A stretch of DNA of 64,000 bases from Dipodascopsis uninucleata var. uninucleata (GCA_030568195.1 JAJLTO010000005.1:124001-188000); one strand, 5' to 3'. Positions 21,020 to 33,821 are shown, counted from the stretch's first letter. Notes: generated from the sequence alone by a model not told the origin. Program-made: numbers and translations.

Positions 21020-21095
21020 CTTATATATATATCGATACTGTTGTTCTACCTATTTCTTCTATTTCTTTTCTCTCTTCTTTCTCTTTCCCATTATA
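21020..21095 (+). promoter_or_regulatory. TATA-like stretch and C/T-rich tract, probable core promoter for PCF11
   Basis: TTATATATATATC at about 21020-21032 is followed by a pyrimidine-rich run to 21095. This order, activating words then TATA then C/T tract, is that of a fungal core promoter. If so, the leader is about 1.2 kb and might contain an intron that I cannot place. Confidence 0.4.
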
Positions 21096-22333
21096 CCACC
21101 CATCAGCGCGCTTACGTGTTTAATCGCCTAATTCATCATTTATTTTGAGGATAAGTAGAACTGCAACTTCATTGTCCACTGAGTTTTTCGGGTCACCAGT
21201 CGGTTTGAAGTATCTGTATTTTTAATTGGTTTTGGTCTGCAATTCTCAGATTCCTGGTATATTTATCTATCGATATACAAATTATTGATTACGCAGCTTG
21301 GCCCGTTTATACAATTATAATAACCTGAAGTAGTTTATATCTGACAGTAGTGATATGACATCGATATCCTTGGTAAACCAGAGCTAGAGATCTTCCTTTG
21401 CCTAGATTATTGATCGAGCCACACTTGGTTTAAGAGACTATAATAGGCTATTTCTCCAGTGATAATAAAGAAGATCGTTCCAGAAGAAAGTATTTCAAAA
21501 CTACCAGATCTGATACTCTATCCAGCTTTTCAATAAGGATAAGTGTAAAGAACTGAGTGCTAGAGAAAAGAGCCATTTGGACAGTTTTGAGTGGCAAAGA
21601 CAGCATAGATTCAACTAAAGTATAGGTTTTTTACTTGTGGAGGTAAAGGTGAGATCGAAAGAGAAGAGCAAGAATAGTAAAGCACAGAAAGGAAAAGAAA
21701 ATTATAAAATATCTTTTTAATCCGTTTTAAGTTCTGTTCTCTATCTTTATCGGAGATTTTTGACTTTAAAGGTTTTTCTTAGTAGTCATTTCACCAGTTA
21801 TTTTTCGAAGATCGCTTGGTTGAAATATATTTGAATATATATACAATTCATTTAAGAGAATTTTTCAAAGAGCGAGCTGAAGTTAGCAAGTTATAGAGAC
21901 AGCGTTGTCTTTATATTAGAGTTCATTTCTAGCCGGTTACTCGATATATCTCTATATTGAAGCATCTACGTTGTTGTTTTTGACTCTATTGCTACAAATA
22001 TGTATCTTGATTGAAATCCTAAACACATTATAAGTATATCGAAAGATAGCTGTTCTTAAAGAAAAGAAAGAAGAAAGAAATTAAGAAAAGAAAGAAATTT
22101 AGTTACCATTGTGAAGTGGATAGTTTTAGCAAGACTATACTACATCCAAGAGCAAGACTTTATTGTCTTTTGCTACTAACTGATCTGAACTGAGAAGTTC
22201 AAATTATTATTATACAATCTTTGCATTCTGTTTAATATCATCACAAGTTCTCGGTGGGCCTGTTGTTTTTTTCCCTGACGTTTTGCTATTGTTTGATTTT
22301 GTTATATTAGAGATAAGATTACCTTCAGAAGCG

Positions 22334-24739
22334 ATGGTTGCATCTACTCAAGCTGAATTGGAAGCTATTCGACAGGACTATATTACTTCCCTTGAGGAGT
22401 TGACGTTTAACTCGAGGCCCATTATCACTAATTTGACCATTATAGCTCAAGAAAACATACAAGCTGCCGAAGTGATTACTCGTGCAATTGAAGAGCATAT
22501 CAGTAAAGTAAGTTCATCCCCCCTCCTTTCATGACTTCCGTATTTCATTTTTTCAGCGATTTCAGTGTTTTGATATAAATATTTGATTTTTGAGGGCGTA
22601 TATACCTTTAGTGACTAGCCCTTGACTATTTATTATTTTTCGATCTCTGTTTGTCTACCGACTATTTCTTGAACCATGTTATACTGTAGTACTGTGGTTT
22701 TGGTCTGTAGACTTCTTGAATACCAGAGATATGGCTACATTATGTTTTTTTGTTCATCTGGATCCTTATTGTTTAGACTCAGCTAATTATTTGACAATTG
22801 AAAGTGCGCTCCTCCTTGCAAACTCCCTGCGCTCTATCTTCTAGATTCTATATGCAAAAATGTTGGTAGTCCGTATACTTTGTTGTTCGGTAGGAATCTC
22901 TACAAAACTTTTACTGATGCCTATACACTTGTCACTGATCCCGTTCGACGGAAGATGCATGAGCTCTTCCAGACATGGAAGCAACCGGCTATGACCACAG
23001 GTCAGCATCTTTTTTCTAATGAATCCATTAGACGTATTGAAAACTTTCTGTTGAAAGCGAGAACTGCTCTTTTGCAGTCTCAACAACAAGAGCAACAGCG
23101 AAGATCGGCATCGCCTTATTCAAGTATAGCTCCTGTTCATTATTCGAATACTCAACAGCGGGTGCCTTCTGCATTTTCCACTAACACCTCAGCTTCTACG
23201 GGTCCCAATCCTGCAGTAGCAGATATTCCTCCTGTATCTTCATATTCATCTTCATATGGTTCGTATGTCACCAATAAAGATGCGCCAAAGCTCGCTGCCT
23301 ATCAGTCTTCTCCACCTACGTATGGTGACTCAGGAATAGCACAGTCATCTCCACATGGCTTTGTTGAGTCTACAACTCCACCATCAGTCAGCATTATATC
23401 GGCTAACTCGTCAGGTCCAGTGACGACACAGTCTCTGTTAACTGACATTTCGAATCTTATCCAACTGACTACTAACAAAATACATGAGAATCCATCAGAT
23501 CAGGATCTCACGACACAATTATCTTTACTTTCTCAAATCCATAATATTCTTCTTACCTCAAATTTGCCTCCTTCACAGTTGCAGGCCATTAAGGATAACT
23601 TGGCTGTAATACAAAATGAGATCCAGAGCCAGCAGTCGTTAACCACCTTAGCTGGAAATAAGCGTAAGGCTGAGTCTGCTCCTCCTATGACAAGCCCTGC
23701 TCCAAAGAAAGCTTGGACGCCATCTAGTATTATAAATGAGTCTTGGTCATCATCTCTTCCGTCACAGGTTCCACAAATTACCAGGGAACCATCGCAGCCG
23801 TCATCTCAGGCGTTGCAGCAACATTCTCAGGCTCCCATGCAACAGCAGCTAGATCAATCACAGTCGCAACAATTTCAATCATTATTTACATCAAACACAT
23901 TATCCTCTCTTCCTCCTAGTCTGATTGCTTCTGTTGCACAGATGCTGTCACAACCAGCCCCGGCATCTACTCCATTGCAGTCTCAATTTCAGTCTCAGGA
24001 ACAGCAATCACAGCAAATGCAAGACTTACAACAGGCTCTACTAAACCAGCTGGGTATGGCTACTGGTATAACTAGTAGTAATAGTAATTCTCTTTCTGGA
24101 ACTCATAAATCTGATCCTACCTCACTTTTCGCATCATTGATGTCCGCTGGACTGATATCAGAACCGGTAAAAGCTAATGAGATGGATGGCGCATTCAAGA
24201 AACTATTATCCTCAAATGTCACACTTACCAACAAGTTTGTCTCTGTCGCACATCCTGAATTGATTTCGCTTTTGTATGAATCAATGCCGCTGCAGTGCAG
24301 TTCTTGTGGAAGGCGATTTGCTGATACTGAGGAGGACCGGAAAGCTCGTGATGCGCATCTTGATTGGCATTTTCGTGTAAATAAACGAGTACGTGAAGAT
24401 ACGCGTGGTCAGAGTAGATGCTGGTTTTTAACGGAAGAAGATTGGATACAATGTAAGGATCTTTCTGAAGAAAATTCTAATGGTTCCGAGAATGTAGCTC
24501 TTGCTAGTGTCGGAGAATCCGCAGCACTTAATGGTGCGAAGGAGGATGTATCAACTAAGTACATTCCTACGCCAAAGGATCCTGCTATTGTAGCAATGCC
24601 ATGCCCAATATGCAAAGAGAAGTTCAAAAGTGTATGGCATGATAAGGCGGAAGATTGGGTGTGGGTGAACGCAGTGCAAGCTGAAAATGGAAAGATATAC
24701 CATGCCACTTGTCTACAGGAAGTTGAGAATTCTACATAA
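22334..24739 (+). CDS. PCF11: mRNA 3'-end processing factor Pcf11 (one intron)
   Basis: Pcf11 is a subunit of cleavage factor IA; it binds the Ser2-phosphorylated RNA polymerase II tail and acts in cleavage, polyadenylation and termination. Exon 1 is 22334-22507 (58 codons). A 297-base intron follows, with donor GTAAGT and acceptor after 22804. Exon 2 is 22805-24739. The junction gives EHISK-CAPPCKLPALYLLDSICKNVG, the signature of the CID domain (about residues 1-135). Then comes a long Gln/Ser/Pro-rich middle. Near the C-terminus lie two zinc-binding segments, CSSCGRRFADTEED with downstream HLDWH (from about residue 556) and CPICKEKF with a later HATC (from about 657). Between them SRCWFLTEEDWI resembles the Clp1-binding segment. 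Total 702 residues. Confidence 0.94.
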
Positions 24740-25637
24740 TAGCTAGAGCAATGTGGAGTCTTTTGTTTTTCGAACGTTAAAAGATTTTGAAGTTTTTGTG
24801 TATCTATAGAGATTGTTTACTATTACAGCACGTATTTTGTGCTTTTTATTATGTTGATTTCGTGCGAGTTGTTTGGTTACGGCTTAGTCATAATCATTAA
24901 CTCTTGATAGTATATTTTAAGTACTGTAGTATATTATTGTGTATATCAATTCGTATTTACTATGGAGTTATGATTCTATTGTTCAAATTTACATATGTTG
25001 TATAATATAGTTTCTGTGTGCATCTGTTTATACAATGTGAAAATTTATGAGTGCCTATTGACTGCTTGCAAGATTTTCCAATCAAAATTTTGAAAATATA
25101 TTCGTGTACGTTCTTTCATACTTTTCAGTGCTTCATGATTGTTTTGCGATAGTGATTTCGTTCTTATTATTCAGTAGATCTTAATATATATAGATACATA
25201 CTTTTCAGAAACATAGTATTAGTAAAAATTACAAAATAAATATACATGATATTCTAGTCTTGGAATAAATCGTACATGATGAGTTAAACAATACAGATGC
25301 CATATACTACTTGTTTCCTTCATGCAGCTAATATAGAGGACAAGGAGATCACGAGAAAACCAATGTAATACTTGACTGAAGCGACGAAATTCATAAACCT
25401 GTCAAAAAATCGAAATACAGATAAGCTAAAATTAAAACAATAGAATAGGCAAAAAAAATCAAAGCGACCAACCAAACTCCTATTAAGTTCAAGATATGAA
25501 TCGATGTGCCTTGTGACGTGATAAATAAATGAATAGAGACCCCAAGAGAAACAATTAAAACTATTAATCAAAAAGAAGGAAATAAAAGTGAGAAAGAACT
25601 CAATGTTCCCGTGTTCAGGTGGTGAAAACAAGATTAT
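24740..25637. other. Convergent intergenic region PCF11 / PP4
   Basis: AT-rich, about 900 bases, between converging stop codons. An open frame on the minus strand (25320-25631) lacks an ATG and lies directly beyond the phosphatase stop, so I read it as 3'-untranslated sequence. No other feature seen. Confidence 0.55.
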
Positions 25638-26826
25638 TTAAAGGAAGTAATCTGCAACTGGCTTCTTAGCCGGCATTCCTTTTACATCCTGAGGTGATGC
25701 TTCGAATACTTTATACGTCCGACTAAGATCTTCTCCAATTTCTAAAATAGCTGCAACATTGCCACATCTATAACAATAGTTAGGAGCAGACCAAACTGTT
25801 ACTATAGAACCTTCGAACATTTCCTTATATCCTTCCATGACAAGTTGATGTGCCCTTGCGATCAAAGAAATACCATTGGTATGATTGAATTCATGGACCT
25901 TGTCGCCGCCAAATAAATAGCCTGCGCCACGAGGAGATATTCCCCAGCCTTCTATGTCATCAGGATCTGACCAAAGTAAATCGCACATGGCACCTTCATG
26001 AGGTACCTCTTGTTTCCGATCAAGGACTCGAATTTGGTCTAAATATCTTACAGACGGTGAAAGTCCGCCGTGAATGCAAAACACGCCTCCTGGACCGCCA
26101 ACAATAGCACCCAGAGCAAGATAATCAAAGACATCACAGCAGTATCTCCAGACATTTGCAGAACCATATTTTCTGATACATTCGTCATAAAAACCGTATA
26201 CTGTAGTTATTTGGCGAGACTCATGATTTCCGCGAATTAAAGTAATTCGGTCTGGGTATCTCACTTTCAAACAAAGCAGTAGTAAAAATGACTCCAAAGA
26301 GTAAAATCCTCTGTCAACAAAGTCGCCTATACCAACAATTATTAGATACATGCTAAAACAAAGGATTCAATTGGTAGTAACTATTTGCTCCGAATCTAAC
26401 TAGATCCTATTCATGTGAGAGATGCTATTTCTAACCTACCTAAAAACAAGTAGTTTGTGCCCGGACAGTCGCCTCCTTCTTTAAAAAGTGTAATTAAGTC
26501 GTGAAATTGGCCATGGATATCACCACATATCTAAATATCAATTCTCATTAGAAACGCAATCTTTAAGACTGAGTTCGCAAGTACTTGATCGCAAATACAA
26601 GCATTCTAACTCACAGTTACTGGTGTATCTACGATCTGAACATTTCGCTCCTCTACCAGCAGTTCTTGAGCCTTAAAACACAACTCCCGTATTTCGTTTT
26701 CCGGTAGAATCTTACAATCTCGAAGTTGCTCTATTGCTCTATAATAAGGTGTCATCAATTAACATAACTTCTCGTCAGTAATTTGCCGTCGGCTTGTTGG
26801 TGGTCTTACCTGTCCAAGTCGCTCAT
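25638..26826 (-). CDS. PPH3: Protein phosphatase 4 catalytic subunit (Pph3 type; three introns)
   Basis: A PPP-family Ser/Thr phosphatase of the PP4 type, which in yeast reverses DNA-damage phosphorylation as Pph3-Psy2-Psy4. Exons in coding order are 26826-26810, 26738-26615, 26530-26440 and 26326-25638, with phases that join exactly to give 306 residues, against about 307 for PP4C. Exon 1 encodes MSDLDR. Metal and catalytic motifs are all present: GDIHGQ (50-55), GDFVDRG (78-84), RGNHESRQ, and later [17 protein letters not shown] and the carboxy-terminal DYFL whose Leu is methylated in this family. [20 protein letters not shown] favours PP4 over PP2A. The last intron has two AGs 26 bases apart; only the proximal-to-exon one keeps the frame. 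Confidence 0.95.
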
Positions 26827-28138
26827 TTCTCATGTGCCAGCCAAAAAAACGTTCCAGCATAGATTTTGGAAACGATTGATAAAATCTATCGTTTGAAAAT
26901 TTGAAGATATCAAAGATATCTGACTATAAATAATGGGTCGTAATCGGTAGATTCGACCGATATATGATGCTCTTCTGTTGAGAACGTACGCCGGATAGAT
27001 TTTCTTAAATATTGGATATATGTAAGAGAACTAAAAATTTGTGTAGTTTTTTGGTCGTTTAAGGTACGGTACAAATTACTCTAAACTCTTTTGTCATACG
27101 AAGGCCCTAACGCATAAAGAGAAAACAACCTCAGAAAAGAGATCTTAATGATAACGTAAATATCTATATGCTGTACGTGTCACAATGTGTCGGGATATTA
27201 TGAATGATGTTCACACGGCTTTTTATAGCGTTTATCCCTACAGACCTTTAATGCATTCTTCATGGTCGAGTTAATCTTCTTGACCAGCGGATATCAATCT
27301 TCTTTATGAGCATTATTCTCAATTTAACGACTTAAAGGATAAGTTTAAATTTACGATGGTAGTATTGTGATAGTAATAGAACGAATAGATGTTCTTCTAT
27401 TCTAGCAACATGCTCCTTAAAGAAAGTAATATTTGTGGTTCTCCAAATATATGGTTGCCGATTCGTGGAAAGGTACTCCGTAAGCTACTCGCAACGATGA
27501 CTACATAAAGCCTGAGGAGTAACCAAGAGCAGTTTTCAATGGTCCATTAACGATAAAATACGATCGGTTTAGTTAATAATAAGAATAATAAGAATAACAA
27601 GTTATCCCTAAGCATATATGCATGTATGCAATTATGCAATTATCTGTAGACAAGTAAAGACAATGATATACAATAAGCACCGATGTGAACTATCACTTCT
27701 ATTAAAAACTAGAGAGACCGCTGGAACTTAACTAATAAGATAACAATAACATTACAGAGAAATGTATCAACAATGTGGTCAACAAGTAAAACTAAAGTCT
27801 ATAATACATTTTCAACAAAAAGATTTCTCAGGTTATTTATTTTAGTCTCCGACTAGAGCATGAAATTAATAGGGAATCATAAATCGCAATGATAATTGAT
27901 ACAAAACAAACCACGAATATAAAACAAACCAAACCAAAGAATTCGACGTAGATAAACTAAGTTATAATAAGAATAATTTTATGTACCAAACAAGATCTCG
28001 ATTCAGACCTTTATCTTAATAATCAGTTATATGAGAGGAATTTGATATAGACGCAAGAAAATCACTTGACGAGGCAAAAGCAACTCATAGTGAGTATTTG
28101 GACAACAGCAGTGACTGAGGGCAAACTGCGCAGTATTC
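26827..28138. other. Intergenic region upstream of PP4, downstream of RhoGEF
   Basis: About 1.3 kb, AT-rich. It should hold the PP4 promoter on its left side and the RhoGEF 3' end on its right. I see no gene or notable repeat in it. Confidence 0.5.
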
Positions 28139-28814
28139 TTAGTAGTCTTCTCGAGAGAATATAGATGAAATTCGTTGGTTAACGGAAATAATTCTGTCAC
28201 TAAACTTCCGCATAGCAGGTTCCAATGGATAGAGCACGGTTGTCGCGGAGGAGCCAGATATCGTCCCAGCACGATTTAATCGAATCTTTCTGTAAACAAG
28301 GGATTCTGAAGAATTTTGTTGTGCATCATGATCTCGATGATTAATAATCGTTGGCGCCTTCAATTTGCCTTTATCTTTATCGGAATAGCTCCCACTACTA
28401 CTACTGGCTGTGGAGGCGGCAGGATTTGTCTCATCCGTTCCAGATGAATCTGTGTCACTGAAAACTAGAACGCTTTTCTTCTCTGAAAGAATCGATGGCG
28501 ATGACTTATTCATGATCTGTTCAACATTATGCTGTTTCAGGTTCTTTGAAGACTTCCTTGAGAATCCATTGCGTAGATTACTAACAGTCGAGATTCTTCG
28601 AGCCAGTCTCTTAGTTCTCGAGGAGACTACTACAGGTTCTGATCCTACAATACTCGATGCGTACGGTAGCTCATCGGTAGACCATATAAATCCAATCATC
28701 TTCTCAGACATAACTCGATCCTGCCTCTTAACTGTAACTGTAAAATAGGGAGCACCGCCGCCTATAGACCTCACAGATTTACGCCTTGACGGCGGTGGAG
28801 ATAGCTGCTGCGCC

Positions 28815-28856
<42 letters not shown>

Positions 28857-31800
28857 AGCTGATCTAACGTGACGCGAGGAAGTGTTCCATGAGACTGGTG
28901 ATGATATAACGTTGGGAAGCTTGATGTTGAAAATGCACGCCGGAATGATAAATTAGAGGATTCACCAGATCCTATAAAGCTTTGTCGTTTAGAAGAATTG
29001 GTCAATATATCGTTACTATTCACAACTACTTTATACGCTGTTGATTGCATAAAATCGGTTGAAAATTGTGAATCAATAATATTGGACGAAGATCCAATCC
29101 TGTTTATACGCGCTGGTATTGTCTCGCCAGATTCTGCAAGGCATGAAGACATAGATCTCGAGACTGGCGCCATTGGCTTTTCAGGTGATGTCGGAAAATG
29201 GTCAATGAATATATAAACAGGCTCCTTGGAGTGTTGCGAATTGATTTGCTGCTTCGATTGTGACGATGATACTATACTATATGATAGCCTTCTCGGTGAC
29301 CTACTCGATATCGAAGTGGCTCTGGAATTACTCATGGGATTCGATATCCAAAGCGGTCTGATGCTGCTGGGACACAAGACTGTTGGTCCTTCATCCTCTG
29401 CATCCTGGGATGTCATTGATTCAAACGCCCAAGAAGCTTCAGCTCCGCCACCGTTATAACAAATTTGATTATTAATATAGTCAAACCAGATGTTACGCTC
29501 TGAAGTAGTGATGGCAGTCAGCAATATTTCATAGATGCCATTCTTATTTTCAAAGATTAATTTGAATGAAGTTGGATGGCTTGTCTGAATACCAGTTTGA
29601 TCGTTCGGTGTCACCAGCCGTGATCTCGATAATGGTATCAAGAAGTTGACAACGAATCTGTCACTTTTGTGCATATTGGCTAGTACGAGACAAGATTTGA
29701 AGAGGAAACAACCTAGATAATGTGACCTGAAGCTTCCGTCTTTGCACATCCAACCTACATGAAGTGAACCTCGAAGACAAGACCTTCCAAGGTACTGAAC
29801 CTCGAAACCTAGCTAAAGCGTAAATAACGATTAATTATGTAATCTTTTTAAAACAATCTCGGTCTATTTTATACTTACTGGCTGTTCAAATATTAGACGC
29901 TTCCACAGTTCCGAGGAATTAGCACGATGATGAATAGCGGAGTGCTCAAAATCTAGTCTGTCCAAGCTAACTTTTACAGTGTTCAGCGCTGCTTGCAGCA
30001 TTTCATAAGCTTCTGGACTATCTTCAGCTGTCGTGTGCTTGCTCAATTCTTCAATTAAAAGACGGTACTTCATGACTCGTACGGTTGGCTATTTTATTGT
30101 AAGTAACATAAAGCTTCAAAAGATTGAAAATATTATAGAACTTACATTGATAGCAAGAGACTCCAACGAAAGATCCATGCGCTGTTCTTCTGCTTGTGTC
30201 GCAGAAACAACATTTTCGCATCCCTAATTCTATTGAGTAAGCATGTATATAAAATAGCTGATAATTTGCGGAATTGCGTACCTTACTCCAGTTTCGTTGA
30301 TTCTTAACAAGAGAGTCTCTGTAGCTCTTCAAAATTTCAATTACATTGTCATAATTCAGACAATATTGTTCATAGAGTAGCAAGTCGGAAACCTTTAGAG
30401 AAGACATCAAAAATACAGTACGTAAAAAGATTATGTTAACTATAAAAATTCCACTTACCTTTTTCTGGATCAACTGTGCAATCGTCCCTGCTACGAGAGG
30501 TGAAGTTGCTGAACGATCAGGTCTCGACCAAGAAAACTCCCTCTTCTGGTAAGCTTCAACGTCATCTAGAGCCGCTATGACGTCGTGTTCGAATGTTTCG
30601 TCCTTATTATCTTCTTGAATAGAGATCATCAGTCGCGGAGGAACTGAAGAATAAGATTGCCATGGCGCATATAGAGTTGGATAAGCAGCATAGAGAGAAG
30701 ACAAAATCTCCTGGTGAAATTCAACTAGCGCTGTTGCACTTTCACGAATGTCAGCGGAGACATCTAGTGCCATCTTTCCACACGATTCAAGCGTTCCAAA
30801 GTAAGTCTAAGAACTGTTAATAAAATGTGTCCATCTCATATGAATCAAATGAAAATAGCCCATCAATAGAGTGAATACGAACATACATTCACGAGTAATC
30901 GGAGTCTGCTAAGATACGACTCTTCAGTGCTTATAAATTCTTCAATACAGAATTTCCTTCGCAAAGCACGGAGCTGTGATGTAGATGTAAAAGACGTCTC
31001 TTCATCTAACTGTAAAGTACTACTGAGTGATGGCAGTGAAGTCAACTCTGAGTTCACCCTTCTAATGATATTAAGATTAGATATACTACTGGTTGTTGAG
31101 TTGTCCCCCATAATAAGCTTGTTCCGCGTGGAATATCTACTCGATCCTGGTGTCCTAGCTGACATACACTCGGAAATTACACTGACTGACATAGCGTCTG
31201 AAAGAGCATCGTCTTGGTCTTCAACGACCAGGGTTGCGTCACTCTCTTGATATGGAGAGATCATGACACTTTCTTCATCTTCTAACACACCAGGCATACC
31301 GGAAACAGGGGCATCGCATACATCTTTTGTCCGAAAAACAGTCGAATCACAGTCACAGGTAGAATCTATTGTTGCTGCAGAGCTTGCCGAGGCTGAAAGT
31401 AGCTCTGGACTGTCTGCAGAAGATGTAGATGTCGAGGATTTTGTTGATCTGGAGTGCTGTCTGTTAAGCTTCATGATAGCTTCTTGAAGAGACTTAGAGT
31501 CGCCAACCTCTAAAAGCTCCTGTGGTATTAAATGGATATCATCTAAAATATCAAAGTCGCTTGTAGTGCTAACCATTCTTCTGTGCTTATTATTGCCATT
31601 GTTATTGTTCTTGTTACTATTCCGATTACTCTCTGTTCTCTGTCCGATTGGACACATATCTTCTTCTCTCGTATCGCTTATATGCGTCTTATCGACAACT
31701 CTACTGGGCCAAGCATTCTCCACATAGCTTATGCAGCCTTGTTCCAGTTCTTTGCTTGAGTCCATTTCTGTATATTTTCGGGGTTCATCTAACGATGTTG

Positions 31801-32315
31801 TTGGTCTATTGATCACCATCGTCTCCTAAATAGAATTAAACGTAAATAAAATAGACGTTAGCTATGCTCCACCACCAAGAAAACTGCCTGGCTATTTTAT
31901 AGAGGTTCAGGTGAAAAATAGGCCCATTAGATAATTAGACCTGCCCGTAATAATTGTGGTTTACGGTCGGCACTGAGCACAAGCACTCCTAATTCTTATT
32001 GCTATTGCGCGTATCGCCAGTTGCCAACAAGCTTTACCGTACCTTAGGATGTACCTGGAGGAACTGTTCAGGGTCGGGAGGCAGTGCAATATCCTCCAAA
32101 GCTTCTGATCCCATATTCCTTGTGGAAGATGAGAATCTCTTAAGAGATTTTGGACTGATCATGACCACTTCTGTGTAGAGGAGAGGGTAGATATCATCGT
32201 CATCGTCATCGTCAACATTAGAGGAATCACAATTATCAACGTCACTTCCGTTGCACAAATTACAATCATCCACAGTAGAGTGATCCACCACAATATCACG
32301 TTCATTCGCGTCCAT
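28139..32315 (-). CDS. Dbl-family Rho guanine-nucleotide exchange factor (DH-PH; six introns)
   Basis: A RhoGEF that should activate a Rho/Cdc42-type GTPase at the cell cortex. Seven exons join in phase zero: 32315-32043, 31825-30887, 30806-30459, 30392-30282, 30223-30146, 30088-29879 and 29812-28139, giving about 1210 residues. A long Ser/Asp-rich N-terminus precedes the DH domain (about residues 380-640), which opens with CIEEFISTEESYLSRLRLL and has the late helix TVRVMKYRLLIEELSKHT. A PH domain follows (about 654-790; YLGRSCLRGSLHVGWMCKDG, then an ENKNGIYEILLTA strand and Trp helix). The C-terminal 400 residues are low complexity, with about 14 glutamines in a row near residue 975. Two donors read GTAC rather than GTAAG. 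The first exon is the least certain. The GTPase partner cannot be told from sequence. Confidence 0.87.
28814..28855. repeat. CAA/CAG trinucleotide tract (polyglutamine) in the RhoGEF
   Basis: Thirteen TTG units plus one CTG on the + strand encode 14 glutamines on the minus strand. Tracts of nearly pure CAA units vary in length easily between strains. Confidence 0.9.
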
Positions 32316-32888
32316 GATTACCAAAAAAATTGTTAATATTATCTGATCATAGGGTAGAAATAATATCTTGATCTTGTTAAACGTTATGTCTACTTTAGTA
32401 TGAGTATTTGCATGTTCGACTTTGCACAAGGCTTTTGAGTTGATAATGGAGATACCGGATGGCGTTGGGTATATGACAAGAGATGTGGCATAGAGAAAAC
32501 AGCAATAAGATTTCTACAAAATAACACAAACGGTCTCGGTCAATCGCAGCATAGTCATGGTCTGAGTCTCTGACTGTACCTTCGTTCTTTTTGGATCTTT
32601 TAGATTTCCTGTTTTTGATTAACGGACAGAAGAGACAGCGAGAGTGTGCGCCGTATGAGAGCAGATTGGGCAGATTGGAAACTGCAATAAGTGCTAGCAT
32701 TAGATTATTTTAGATACAAACAATAATAAATCAAAAGAAAATACCTCGCGCGTATCAAAATATAACAACCAGGAAAACGCCGATATTTGCAATATAGATA
32801 AGTGGCTGAAGAAGTATATACAGTGTCGATGTAATCAAGCTGGAGGATAGAGAGAAATCAGAAAAATCGCACAAGCACTCCAATAGCA
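32316..32888. other. Region between RhoGEF first exon and CCDC174
   Basis: Contains the RhoGEF promoter or leader. A minus-strand open frame with ATG at 32700 runs to 32395 (101 codons; basic stretch KNRKSKRSKKN). It might be an upstream exon of the RhoGEF, but I found no convincing donor, so I do not call it. Confidence 0.4.
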
Positions 32889-33821
32889 TCATCTTCTCGA
32901 AGCGAGATTGCTCAAAAAAATCTCAGCTTGTTTTTGAGTTCTCATTGACTGTAGCATTTCGGCCCTTTGATGTCGATCTTGGAGCCATCGCGTGTGAAGC
33001 TCTCTGCTTTTTAACAAGTTTTTCTCAGTCTCCAATCTCATATTTTTGAGATCCTCCATTTCTTGCTTACGCACGTCCTCATCTTTACTAAAATCATAAA
33101 ATCCAACACCTTTGGTTCTGATCTCTTTACTTGAATCATAATGAGCAGCTAAGTCCTTGTCGTAGTCACGCTCCATGATCTCACGCATGGCCTCCTCATT
33201 ACCTTGAAAAGCCTCCGTTTGTATCTTATCGCCATATATCAGAACGTCTGGTCGCACGACTCGTGGTATACCGACATCAGTATGCTCGTCAGCCGTTAGC
33301 TCCTGATAAGCCCAGCGCGTTACCATTCGAGTTCTACCAAACTCATCAGTATATTCAATTAGATCCCCATCCTCATCGTCCAGGTCATCCTCGTCACTTT
33401 GTGACGAAGATTGTGACGAGTCAACCGACATAAGGTCTACGTCAAGTACAACATCCTGAGATCGTATACCGGTGCGCTTTCCCCTCTTTACCGCTTTATA
33501 TTGTTCGGCTTTCCATCGTAATGACTCTGTGACATCATTATCTGTCTTCTCTTTGGACTTTGTCGAGTTATCTGCTAAATCCTGTGCGATTCGTGCCTCT
33601 ACACCTTTATTTGATTGCTTCCAAGATGATTTCTTACCATCGCCACGTAATGATCCACTGATAGATTTTTTTGACTTGCCAACCGATTTCTTCTCGTTCT
33701 CAAATTTCTCTTTCAATAAAGTCAACTCATTGCTAAGTCCTAGTACCGATGACGTGGAGACCGATATATTTTTCTTTTTGTTGTTGCTAGAAGTGCCTGT
33801 CGCAGGCTTATATAGTGACAT
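32889..33821 (-). CDS. CCDC174 family protein
   Basis: A 310-residue protein of the CCDC174 (DUF4078) family. The human member is a nuclear protein that associates with exon-junction/splicing factors; the fungal role is not defined. The signature LIEYTDEFGRTRMVTRWAY lies at about residue 153, followed by RPDVLIYGDKIQTEAF. A charged coiled-coil-like stretch lies at about 40-120, an acidic run DEDDLDDEDGD just before the signature, and a Met/Gln/Arg-rich helical C-terminus after it. The start is the ATG at 33821; no intron is needed. Confidence 0.82.
   Translation of the reverse strand: MSLYKPATGTSSNNKKKNISVSTSSVLGLSNELTLLKEKFENEKKSVGKSKKSISGSLRGDGKKSSWKQSNKGVEARIAQDLADNSTKSKEKTDNDVTESLRWKAEQYKAVKRGKRTGIRSQDVVLDVDLMSVDSSQSSSQSDEDDLDDEDGDLIEYTDEFGRTRMVTRWAYQELTADEHTDVGIPRVVRPDVLIYGDKIQTEAFQGNEEAMREIMERDYDKDLAAHYDSSKEIRTKGVGFYDFSKDEDVRKQEMEDLKNMRLETEKNLLKSRELHTRWLQDRHQRAEMLQSMRTQKQAEIFLSNLASRR

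Larger units (their letters stand above)
19458..22333. other. Long gene-free region between NCP1 and PCF11
   Basis: About 2.9 kb between divergent starts, with no supportable gene. It contains a possible sterol-type element near NCP1 (19556-19562), a cluster of AACCCT words (20799-21001), a TATA-like word plus C/T-rich tract (21020-21095), and then about 1.2 kb of AT-rich sequence, with A/G-rich text at about 22058-22102, leading to the PCF11 start. Confidence 0.55.

Noticed and set aside
25320-25631. Hydrophobic minus-strand frame just beyond the PP4 stop
   Set aside because: It has no ATG start and lies in the 3'-untranslated region; Phe/Leu richness follows from AT-rich DNA.
32395-32700. 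101-codon minus-strand frame upstream of the RhoGEF
   Set aside because: No convincing splice donor links it to the RhoGEF, and its sequence looks non-conserved; noted in the region entry only.
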